The notes: generated from the letters alone by a model not told the origin. Counted from the first letter of the stretch, positions 1-5,641 are shown. The stretch is DNA of 5,926 nucleotides from Pseudomonadota bacterium (GCA_021795795.1 JAJYPA010000509.1:1-5926), one strand, 5' to 3'. Numbers and translations: made by a program.

Positions 1-11
1 CATGACGCTGC

Positions 12-56
12 TCCTATCCTGAAAGCAGGCGATTTGCCTGAACTTTCAACATAGGA
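12..56. repeat. Nested imperfect inverted repeat (hairpin)
   Basis: Three consecutive helices nest in one hairpin. TCCTAT (12-17) pairs with ATAGGA (51-56), TGAAAG (20-25) with CTTTCA (43-48), and CAGGC (26-30) with GCCTG (36-40), closing on a GATTT loop. The interruptions are a CC/AC internal loop and an AA bulge on one side, so 17 base pairs form within 45 nt. No T-tract follows on either strand, so it is not an intrinsic terminator. It could be an mRNA 3' structure of the gene left of the window, a protein-bound hairpin, or the end of a mobile element. Confidence 0.6.
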
Positions 57-184
57 AATGGAGGGCACTTTGTCACAATAGTCCACGAAATCAGAACGAA
101 GCCACCCTACCGCGCGAGCGGTTTAGTCCTCCGGCCAGAGGCGGACGTTCGGTGATGGCACCACGAACTACCGGAGTTCGGCCG

Positions 185-214
185 TTGCGGTCGTTGGCGG
201 TGACTCAATAAAAT
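185..214 (+). promoter_or_regulatory. Candidate sigma70-type promoter for the two-gene operon
   Basis: TTGCGG (185-190) and TAAAAT (209-214) are separated by 18 nt. The -10 matches 5 of 6 consensus positions and the -35 only 3 of 6. It would place transcription start about 85 nt upstream of the ATG at 307, with the 280-292 hairpin in the leader. This is a by-eye match and could be chance. Confidence 0.3.
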
Positions 215-273
215 GGCCGCTGTCGCATAGGTAGCTGTCATTGGGGTACTATGTCCGCTGCTCAGTATGCATG

Positions 274-292
274 CAAAAAAGCCCAAAGGGCT
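274..292 (-). terminator. Leftward intrinsic terminator in the operon leader
   Basis: Read on the minus strand, a perfect 5-bp stem AGCCC/GGGCT (280-284 with 288-292, loop of 3) is followed directly by TTTTTT (279-274), the compact form of a Rho-independent terminator. On the plus strand the same hairpin sits just upstream of the ribosome binding site of the gene starting at 307. It would stop minus-strand transcription coming from within the operon, or it is the leftover terminator of a gene displaced by insertion. Confidence 0.55.
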
Positions 293-306
293 ATGGGGGT
301 GGGGTG

Positions 307-621
307 ATGGTATCCTGGCGGCATGCGGTCGTGCATCCATTAGGGTTGGCGGGTTACGCACTCGCCTGTGTGTTCGGCCTGTTGGCTAAGTTTGGCCCGA
401 TAGCGCAATATCCTTGGTTGGTCCCAGTCGCTATAGCGATGGCTATTGTCGCGCTCATCGGCGGGCTCTTAGTTGCATGGCGGCAGGTAGCAAGTTCGCC
501 GCCCGGCCACTCGCAGCTGCACCAGCAAACCCAAGGCCCTCAATCGCCGACTATCGCCAACGTCAAAGGTCACGTCTCGATCGATTACCGCGGACGCTCC
601 CCAAAAAGCAAGGACACCTGA
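307..621 (+). CDS. Small two-TM membrane protein with C-terminal adaptor motif, putative effector partner of the NTPase
   Basis: 104-aa protein of unrecognised family. Residues about 11-28 and 36-58 form two hydrophobic membrane segments separated by a short FGPIAQYPW turn. A hydrophilic Q/P-rich linker (about 61-76) follows, then an 18-residue module at 77-94 that begins GPQSPTI and ends in Tyr94, then a basic tail. The same module occurs near the N-terminus of the next gene's product, so the two probably bind each other or assemble through it. Its stop lies 8 nt before the NTPase start, indicating an operon. ATG at 307 was chosen because a G-rich SD-like stretch (GGGGGTGGGG, 294-303) precedes it and the hydrophobic helix begins soon after; GTG 304, ATG 271 and TTG 241 are alternatives. 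By analogy with other conflict systems, a membrane-perturbing effector role is inferred, not shown. Existence of the gene is well supported; function is uncertain. Confidence 0.75.
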   Translation: MVSWRHAVVHPLGLAGYALACVFGLLAKFGPIAQYPWLVPVAIAMAIVALIGGLLVAWRQVASSPPGHSQLHQQTQGPQSPTIANVKGHVSIDYRGRSPKSKDT

Positions 622-629
622 GCACCATC

Positions 630-3600
630 ATGCTTAGGTGGCTCATCTCGTGGTATACGCCGTTTTTTTCACGGAGCATTCAGCCGCCAAGTATGCAAAA
701 GAGTTCGGGCGATCAATCCCCAATTATCAGCCATATCAATGGCGATGTCACCGTGATTTACGAGGCAGACTCAACCGTCGCAGAAGGCGTCGGTAGCGGA
801 GCCGGTTCCCAAGCGCCTATCGACACGTTGGCGCTGCGCCATATCGCTGAAGATCTGTTGCGGGCTGCGACACCGCCTTCCTTGCTTCCTCTGTTTCCGA
901 CCTCGCCCCGTACGGCGCGCCAGGCTCTCGAAGAGTTTTCACAGGTACGGCGAACGGTTAGCGGCGCCGATCAACCGTTGACGGAAAAGCTGAGTGTAAT
1001 AGAAGTCACTGATCTGACAACAACGGACGATCTGCATCATCTTGTGATCGCGCCTCCCGGCTCGGGCAAGACACACGCCTTATGGCATGCCGCTCACGCG
1101 ATGTTGCAGCGAGGCGGCGTGATTCCGTTGTTCATTCCTTTTGGTCAGTTTGCGCGGTGGGACGACGCAATAAATGGCGTGGCTGATATTGTCGGCACTA
1201 ACGATGTCATCGCATTGTTTCGCGACACGCGGGTGTGTGTTCTTCTGGATGGTTGGTCGGAATTCGCAGTGGGTTTTGGAGCCGATGAACGGGCACGAGC
1301 GCTTAGGGTTCTCAACCGTACGCGGGTGATAGCGAATGGTCGCCGGGGAATGATCGCGGATACAGGATTCCGTTTATGGGTTCTTGATCCTCCGGCCGTA
1401 AGTACGGTCCAGCAAGTGACTAAGACTGCGTTCCCGCGTTCTGGGCTACCGGCACCACCAATGATCGAGTTGTTAAGATTGCCCCTTGCATTGTCGCTGT
1501 TCATTCTGCTCGGAGGATCGGCTTCGACGCGGGGTGAGCTTTTGAGCCGCCTTCACCGTCACCTGTCTGGTGATTTACCAGAGAGATTTCGCGAAACCGT
1601 AGCTGGTGCTGTCGCCGCTATCATCTTGCGAAGTGAAGGCCGTCCTTACACGCGGTTCGAGCGCGAGTTCCAGGAGCGGGCTAGCCAGCGGTCGCTTGAT
1701 GAGCCTTTGAAGATGCTCGAAAAGCTCGGCACGTTTGAGGATCGGGCCGGAACTGTGCTGCCGGTGCACGATCTCTATTGGAGTTGGCTCGGCGGCTTAG
1801 GTCTCTTGGCAGAAAACCGGCTCGCGGCATCTCTACCGCAACTCACGACGCGAGAGTGCTACGAGCTCGCTTTGGAGTCCGGCGCAGTGGTGGCTCCGGG
1901 AATGGTCGCAATGGCCTGCACGACTGACATTGCGTTGGCGGCCGTTTTCAGTCGGCATTTGGGCGCAGGCCACACCCCAGACGATGTGTTCGGAATCAGT
2001 GCAACGGTGCTATTTGCGGATGATCGTCTGCCGGTCAAATGCCGAGCGGCAATTGCCGCGTTCCAGTCGGGTCGGCCAGAATTGCTTCGGGAAGCGTTGA
2101 ACGTGCTGACCGAGGCGCATAACGCCAAACTGTACATACCTGCGTTTGCAGGTGCCCTGAATCCCACAGTGCTATTTTCGAACCGGGGAATCATTGCGGA
2201 TTGGCTCGGGGTCCCCGGAACAGAACAGGTGACAGATGCGATAGCCGGGCGCGGCGATGCAGCTTGGGGGCCGTGGCTTCGGCAAATGGCCGAGTCAGGC
2301 AGGATTTCAATGCCGATTGCAATTGCCGCGACGCTCGCTTGCGACAGCGGATTACCAGAGTGGACAACCCAGAGACTCGTTGTTGCGGTCAGCGCTCAAA
2401 GCTGGAAATTTCACGCGGTCGCCGAACGCGGTACCAATACAGCCTTCGCCAACTGGCTCGCGGAGCATTACGAGGAATGCATTGGAGCACCCGGGACGGC
2501 AGCGTGGTTCCACCTCAACCGGGTCCTGGTGGCCTGCGGGACCGAAGCGACGTTTGAACGACTGCTCGCCCGGTTTTTGACATTGCCCGAACACGCGCAG
2601 GAGACGATCGGTTTCGCTGTGGTGGATCGGGGAGAGCCTTGGATCGCCCGCTTCCAGGCAATGGCATTCACGTCCGGCGATGCCAAACAGCACCATAAGC
2701 TTGGCGAAATTGTGTCTCTCGGCATTGACGACGAAACGGCGCGGCGCTGGATCGCAAATGGGCCAACTGAGCTAGGCTGGCGTGTGCTGGCGGCTCGCCA
2801 TGGCCCGGCAATCGTCTCTGAAATGCTCGCCAATTTCCCTGCCTCGTTCGCTGACATACACGTACTTCCGCCGCTTGCGGCGATGCAATCGCTTCCCGAC
2901 GCACCGGCATCGTTGACGGACGACATCCTTAAGCGGCTAACGGGACGCATGCAGCCAAAGGTGATGCAGGACGTCATCTATGCGCTGGCCCGCGTACGGC
3001 CGACAGGAATGCAAAGCATCATCTCGTTTATTCACGCTCAAGCGCGAGTGGTGCCAATCTATTTCGTCCGGCAGACGTTGGCGTTGCTCCGCGAATGGGA
3101 GCAGGAACAGCAGAGGAAAATCCGTGTGCGCTTTGGTACCGGTGATATGCCTTTCGCCGAATGGATATTGTCACTTCGGCTGCCGCAAGACCGGAATGAC
3201 CATCTTTTTCGCCAAACCTTGGCGGCAGAGAGGGACTTGGCGGTCAAATTGGTGCTCGGGCCGCTTCGTAGCGACAAAGGTGCGGTGATGGAGATCATGA
3301 GCCAAATAGAGCCTTTAACGGCCTATGACGCTGAACTCTACGATTTGCTGGTCGCAAACCCGGAGCTTGCGGCGTTGGTGCTCAAGGTGTTTTCTGGTGC
3401 CTTTGATACATTCCCTGAGGCTTCGCTGTTGCGGGCTGTCACGGCTTCGGGAATCGGATTCGACGCGTTGCTGAGAGCGCTAGCCACAGCCAGTTCGCCC
3501 TCGCATCTCGGTCTGCACAAGGCGCTGATTGAAAAACTGCTCAACGAGCCGCTTGATCTTTTTAAGTATCGGGAAATGGCAAAGATCCTCCGCGCCCATC

Positions 3601-3734
3601 CAACGGCGGAGCTTCTGGTCTTGCTCAAGAACGTAATCCGCGCGATGACCGCGAATGAAATTTGGCTGATACGGGAGATTGAAGCGGCGCGAGGTGAGCT
3701 GCTCATCAACGAGCAAGGGGTGTGGCTCTCATAA
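630..3734 (+). CDS. STAND/NACHT-like P-loop NTPase with large helical C-terminal region (candidate antiphage NLR-like protein)
   Basis: 1034-aa protein. Residues 1-21 are hydrophobic and aromatic. Residues 27-44 (GDQSPII...Tyr44) repeat the 18-residue module of the preceding protein. A linker leads to the NTPase core: Walker A APPGSGKT at 141-148, Walker B VLLDGWSE ending at Glu211 (Asp207 plus the DGxxE pattern typical of NACHT proteins), a sensor-1-like VIANGRR at 233-239, and a GxP-like proline (Pro285) in LRLPLAL. A winged-helix-type segment closes with HDLYWSWL (from 380). Residues about 400-1034 are leucine- and alanine-rich and look like degenerate helical repeats, the usual ligand-sensing part of such proteins. 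Bacterial NACHT and Avs proteins are known antiphage sensors; this role is inferred here. ATG 630 is preceded by AAGGA at 610-614 (spacing 15, long); ATG 693 is an alternative that removes the hydrophobic start but keeps the module. The frame stays open upstream to 414, but that part overlaps the first gene and has no module or good start. P-loop NTPase is near certain; the NACHT label is less so. Confidence 0.85.
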   Translation: MLRWLISWYTPFFSRSIQPPSMQKSSGDQSPIISHINGDVTVIYEADSTVAEGVGSGAGSQAPIDTLALRHIAEDLLRAATPPSLLPLFPTSPRTARQALEEFSQVRRTVSGADQPLTEKLSVIEVTDLTTTDDLHHLVIAPPGSGKTHALWHAAHAMLQRGGVIPLFIPFGQFARWDDAINGVADIVGTNDVIALFRDTRVCVLLDGWSEFAVGFGADERARALRVLNRTRVIANGRRGMIADTGFRLWVLDPPAVSTVQQVTKTAFPRSGLPAPPMIELLRLPLALSLFILLGGSASTRGELLSRLHRHLSGDLPERFRETVAGAVAAIILRSEGRPYTRFEREFQERASQRSLDEPLKMLEKLGTFEDRAGTVLPVHDLYWSWLGGLGLLAENRLAASLPQLTTRECYELALESGAVVAPGMVAMACTTDIALAAVFSRHLGAGHTPDDVFGISATVLFADDRLPVKCRAAIAAFQSGRPELLREALNVLTEAHNAKLYIPAFAGALNPTVLFSNRGIIADWLGVPGTEQVTDAIAGRGDAAWGPWLRQMAESGRISMPIAIAATLACDSGLPEWTTQRLVVAVSAQSWKFHAVAERGTNTAFANWLAEHYEECIGAPGTAAWFHLNRVLVACGTEATFERLLARFLTLPEHAQETIGFAVVDRGEPWIARFQAMAFTSGDAKQHHKLGEIVSLGIDDETARRWIANGPTELGWRVLAARHGPAIVSEMLANFPASFADIHVLPPLAAMQSLPDAPASLTDDILKRLTGRMQPKVMQDVIYALARVRPTGMQSIISFIHAQARVVPIYFVRQTLALLREWEQEQQRKIRVRFGTGDMPFAEWILSLRLPQDRNDHLFRQTLAAERDLAVKLVLGPLRSDKGAVMEIMSQIEPLTAYDAELYDLLVANPELAALVLKVFSGAFDTFPEASLLRAVTASGIGFDALLRALATASSPSHLGLHKALIEKLLNEPLDLFKYREMAKILRAHPTAELLVLLKNVIRAMTANEIWLIREIEAARGELLINEQGVWLS

Positions 3735-3906
3735 GGCCTACCACGGCCGCGCTGTTCAAGCAGTCCCATTTTTTGATAGAGCAGCGACGTGGTTTTTTCT
3801 GAGCGTCATTTTTTAGTGATCCTGCATTGTGAACCCTGCCTATCCGATTAACTTGGCCGGACATATCAATGGACACGAAGACGTTGTTGGGTCTTTTCGG
3901 AGTCAT
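3706..3906 (-). pseudogene. HipA-like N-terminal fragment, truncated
   Basis: The open frame begins MTPKRPNNVFVSIDMSGQ and continues to about residue 25 (IGRV, near 3832). This resembles the first beta-strands of HipA-type serine/threonine kinase toxins, whose N-terminal domain begins with a V-F/Y-V strand and reaches a GRL-type motif. After that point the expected HipA sequence (for example a FxY strand and a GDSxPDxW motif) is absent, and the frame runs on through unrelated lysine- and arginine-rich codons to a stop inside the antisense of the NTPase gene. The start ATG overlaps the stop of an upstream reading frame as ATGA, typical of a translationally coupled toxin-antitoxin pair. Read as a remnant cut at about 3832, possibly by arrival of the NTPase operon. 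The family call rests on about 25 residues and is tentative. Confidence 0.4.
3786..3814 (+). terminator. Weak terminator candidate after the NTPase gene
   Basis: Three T6 runs lie in the 80 nt after the NTPase stop (3769-3774, 3793-3798, 3809-3814). The last follows a short inverted repeat GACG (3786-3789)/CGTC (3804-3807) with a 14-nt loop. The stem is too short for a convincing intrinsic terminator, but the repeated T-tracts make this the most likely place for the operon transcript to end. Confidence 0.25.
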
Positions 3907-3984
3907 TTCCCAAGATGCCCCAACCGGGCTACCCGGTGCGGCACCCCCGGAGCCAGTATCCTCTGTATTTCCTTTGCATGGTAC

Positions 3985-4191
3985 TCATCCTCCAGCATCA
4001 GGGGAGCGCCAAAGGTTTCTGAACTTGTGCGCCTGCGGAGAGCGACTTTCAAGTTCGGTTACAAGCTGATCGATCATGGCTTCCAAATCGGCGCTCACAG
4101 CATAGGCGGCGTCCCTGGCGATGTCGTCAGGGACGTTGGCAGCCTTGAAAGCGCGGTATAAGGCGAGCGGGCTTTGCATGCTATAAAACAT
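3985..4191 (-). CDS. Short protein of unknown function, probably frameshifted at its 3' end
   Basis: 68-aa frame starting MFYSMQSPLALYRAFKAANV. ATG 4191 is well supported: GGAG lies 6 nt upstream on the minus strand. Residues about 6-50 read as amphipathic helices (LALYRAFKAANV, SADLEAMIDQLVTELESR), reminiscent of the N-terminal part of small DUF1640/CCDC90-like coiled-coil proteins, which normally continue for 50 or more residues and end in a membrane helix; here no such tail exists. Around 4058-3985 the +1 frame opens and reads sensibly through LMLEDEYHAKEIQRILAP to a TGA at 3903-3905 that overlaps the ATG of the HipA-like fragment. This suggests either one frameshifted gene of about 95 aa or two overlapping small genes. 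The role is unknown; position suggests it was once cotranscribed with the HipA-like gene. Confidence 0.5.
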   Translation of the reverse strand: MFYSMQSPLALYRAFKAANVPDDIARDAAYAVSADLEAMIDQLVTELESRSPQAHKFRNLWRSPDAGG

Positions 4192-4275
4192 AGATGATCA
4201 CTCCATACACAGGATCATTTGAGGGTAATGGCACTCTGGAATTCAGAATAACCATTTATGCCAAGGCCGAGTCCA

Positions 4276-4581
4276 TCAATGGGCCAGCACCTGATGGATG
4301 GCGGCAAAGAAGACGATGCCACCCGCCACCACGGTGAACATCGTTGCGATAAAGTACAGGATCGGATGAAATTCATTCTCCGGAGCTTCTTTCTGCAGCT
4401 TCCATCCAGCGAGAAAGAGAATCAGCGTGACCCATATCCCCGCACCCAACGCAGGGACGAGCCAACCCATTTGGGGAAAGCTCCTGATGACCGTAATGGC
4501 AACCAGCAGGCTGGTGCAGATCCAGGAAAAGGTTGTCGCCAGGATCCAGCCCGGACAGGATTCATGTTTTACATGGTTCAT
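4276..4581 (-). CDS. Small three-helix membrane protein, unknown function
   Basis: 101-aa protein beginning MNHVKHESCPGW. Three strongly hydrophobic segments at about residues 12-32, 40-60 and 75-97 are predicted membrane helices, with a short charged loop (KLQKEAPENEF) between the second and third. ATG 4581 was chosen because GAGG lies 5 nt upstream on the minus strand; a TTG at 4602 is possible but has no better ribosome binding site. It ends at TGA 4276-4278. It does not carry the SP-I-G-V-Y module of the 307-3734 operon, so I do not link it to that system. It lies 84 nt upstream of the 4191 gene in the same direction, so the two could share a transcript. No family recognised. Confidence 0.65.
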   Translation of the reverse strand: MNHVKHESCPGWILATTFSWICTSLLVAITVIRSFPQMGWLVPALGAGIWVTLILFLAGWKLQKEAPENEFHPILYFIATMFTVVAGGIVFFAAIHQVLAH

Positions 4582-4616
4582 AGAGACCTCTCGGTAATTC
4601 AAGCATGGTGTCTTTG

Positions 4617-4640
4617 GGCCATGACGCCTCCGTCATGACC
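4617..4640. promoter_or_regulatory. Palindromic site upstream of the 101-aa membrane protein gene
   Basis: Perfect inverted repeat CATGACG/CGTCATG (4620-4626 with 4631-4637) around CCTC, extended by GG/CC after one mismatch (4617-4640). It lies 36 nt upstream of the ATG at 4581, where an operator or a leader hairpin would be expected. No T-tract follows, so it is not an intrinsic terminator. A repressor site is a reasonable guess; no particular regulator is indicated. Confidence 0.4.
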
Positions 4641-4948
4641 TCATAAACAACTTATCATGGCAACTCATGGTTGCTGGGATTTTCAGAATTTACGAGCCGC
4701 CGTGAATGATGCGCTGAGGGGGGCAGCGTCGCTGACCGTTTTGGGGACGCCCACCACTGCGGATCTGTTGGTTCATAGCTCATTGGCGATGGCACCAGAT
4801 TGAACAAATGCGATTTGGATGGGGGAGAGATCGCCATTTTTCCCGCGTGGCAGATTGCCCTGGCGCTATCTTGGTGTATCCCTGTGAGTCAAGCAGGGCC
4901 AAGTCCACTTGGTAGCAGCGGATGGCATCTGGCGCCGCTATATGAGGA
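4641..4948. other. Intergenic stretch without recognisable gene
   Basis: No open frame on either strand looks coding: the longest (4780-4965 on the minus strand) has no ribosome binding site and no recognisable motif. Minor structure only: GCAAC/GTTGC at 4660-4664 and 4670-4674, and GCCGCT/AGCGGC at 4934-4939 and 4952-4957. It may hold the promoter for the minus-strand gene at 4276-4581, but I found no convincing -35/-10 pair. Confidence 0.4.
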
Positions 4949-4974
4949 TCAAGCGGCGGGCTCAAGCGGCGGGC
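4949..4974. repeat. Perfect 13-bp tandem duplication
   Basis: The unit TCAAGCGGCGGGC occurs twice with no spacer (4949-4961 and 4962-4974). The left copy's AGCGGC can also pair with GCCGCT at 4934-4939. It lies immediately left of the promoter candidate and the hairpin-rich block, so it may be a paired protein-binding site or a slippage duplication. Confidence 0.85.
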
Positions 4975-5003
4975 TTGCGATTAGGGGCCGACTGTGAAAT
5001 CAT
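4975..5003 (+). promoter_or_regulatory. Candidate sigma70-type promoter reading into the hairpin-rich block
   Basis: TTGCGA (4975-4980) and AATCAT (4998-5003) are spaced 17 nt apart, each matching 4 of 6 consensus positions. It abuts the tandem duplication and would start transcription at about 5010, at the base of the first large hairpin. The match is modest; position is the main argument. Confidence 0.25.
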
Positions 5004-5007
5004 AGGA

Positions 5008-5040
5008 CTGCTGACCATTAACTCTGGCTCTGGTCAGCAG
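5008..5040. repeat. 10-bp perfect inverted repeat with 13-nt loop (copy 1)
   Basis: CTGCTGACCA (5008-5017) is perfectly inverted as TGGTCAGCAG (5031-5040) around TTAACTCTGGCTC. The right arm recurs at 5343-5352, and the loop shares ACTCTGGC with the hairpin at 5184-5218. Confidence 0.8.
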
Positions 5041-5183
5041 AATCTATCGCGCAAGAGCCGATTCCCAAGGCGCAACCCGATCTGCTGAAAAACGCAGGGC
5101 GGTCATACGGGATAGTCATGCACTTTTTCCTACTCTTGGCTTTGCGATCCTTGGCATCGCATTCATCTATTCTGGTCCAGACC

Positions 5184-5218
5184 ACAGAGGAAAGTCATTA
5201 CTCTGGCCTTTCCTCTGT
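5184..5218. repeat. 11-bp perfect inverted repeat with 13-nt loop (copy 2)
   Basis: ACAGAGGAAAG (5184-5194) is perfectly inverted as CTTTCCTCTGT (5208-5218) around TCATTACTCTGGC. Arms differ completely from copy 1, while the loop length is the same and CATTA plus CTCTGGC are shared, the pattern expected of a conserved loop on a freely varying stem. Confidence 0.8.
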
Positions 5219-5333
5219 ATTCTGCCCCTTAACGCCAACTGGCCGCCAACTGAAGCGTCATTCAGCATCTTTCAGCGGGCTTCACCGCCTGCGCTCTTCA
5301 CAGGAACCTCCTGTATCTTAAATCAGTCCACGC

Positions 5334-5352
5334 CTGCTGCCCTGGTCAGCAG
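5334..5352. repeat. Hairpin reusing the TGGTCAGCAG decamer
   Basis: CTGCTG (5334-5339) pairs with CAGCAG (5347-5352) over a 7-nt loop. The 3' portion CTGGTCAGCAG followed by a near-CTAT sequence repeats the right arm and flank of the 5008-5040 hairpin, so this looks like a partial, diverged copy of it. Confidence 0.6.
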
Positions 5353-5405
5353 CACTATATGCGCTCCTTTGGGCGCCCCTCCGGACCATCGCGTCCTGCC
5401 GCTCC

Positions 5406-5537
5406 CGTTACTTGCGTGACGAAGCATCGAATCATGCGGGATAACGTCCTGCACCCTCACTTCCAATCATCCCGATTTAGCCCATCATTTCGTTGATCAT
5501 CATCTCTTGTGCGGACGTTCTTCCGCCCTCATGGGCG
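5406..5537. repeat. Cluster of short hairpins
   Basis: Four small helices follow one another: CGTTAC/GTGACG with loop TTGC (5406-5421, one T-G pair), TGCGGG/CCTGCA with a 7-nt loop (5435-5453, one G-T pair), GCGGA/TCCGC with loop CGTTCT (5511-5526), and CGCCC/GGGCG with loop TCAT (5524-5537). The last two overlap and are mutually exclusive. Individually each could be chance; the density is the notable point. Confidence 0.4.
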
Positions 5538-5641
5538 CGATCAGCGTATCTCCCAAGCCCACGCAAAACCGCCTGTACAGCGGCTATCAGTCCGTCAGGA
5601 CAGGTCGTGGTTTGATCGTCGTTGCTTCTCCCACTCCTCGC

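Larger units (their letters stand above)
1..306. other. Upstream non-coding region, no gene supported
   Basis: I see no credible coding sequence here. The open frames on either strand have arginine-, serine- and proline-rich compositions typical of chance translation and lack start-site signals. The stretch holds a nested hairpin (12-56), a short perfect hairpin at 164-180 (arms CGAACT/AGTTCG, loop ACCGG), a weak promoter candidate (185-214) and a leftward intrinsic terminator (274-292). It probably contains the leader of the operon that starts at 307 and may also contain the left boundary of the inserted segment, but no att site or transposon end could be recognised. Confidence 0.5.

Noticed and set aside
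241..306. TTG start at 241 adding 22 residues to the two-TM protein
   Set aside because: It would translate through the 280-292 hairpin, adds a non-conserved-looking Cys/Gly-rich leader, and ATG 307 has the better SD-like sequence.
107..361. 84-aa minus-strand open frame over the operon leader
   Set aside because: Composition is S/R/P/H-rich without motifs, and it overlaps both the terminator and the 5' end of the two-TM gene.
414..629. Extension of the NTPase frame upstream to an alternative start at 414, giving 1106 aa
   Set aside because: The added 72 residues are R/A/P-rich, overlap the two-TM gene in another frame and have no plausible ribosome binding site; the frame is simply free of stops in GC-rich DNA.
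2352..2977. Long minus-strand frames antisense to the NTPase
   Set aside because: They mirror the codon pattern of the clearly coding plus strand and show Ser/Arg/Cys-rich chance compositions.
4463..4480. Similarity between GWLVP in the 101-aa protein and PWLVP in the 104-aa protein
   Set aside because: The match is confined to hydrophobic helix sequence; the 101-aa protein lacks the 18-residue module, so common hydrophobic composition explains it.
5186..5195. GAGGAAAGTC resembling the conserved start of RNase P RNA
   Set aside because: The following CCGGGC and the other conserved RNase P blocks are missing, and the sequence is fully explained as one arm of a perfect hairpin.
5008..5352. 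Integron attC-type recombination sites as explanation of the hairpins
   Set aside because: The hairpins lack the RYYYAAC and GTTRRRY boxes at their ends and no integrase or cassette genes are present.
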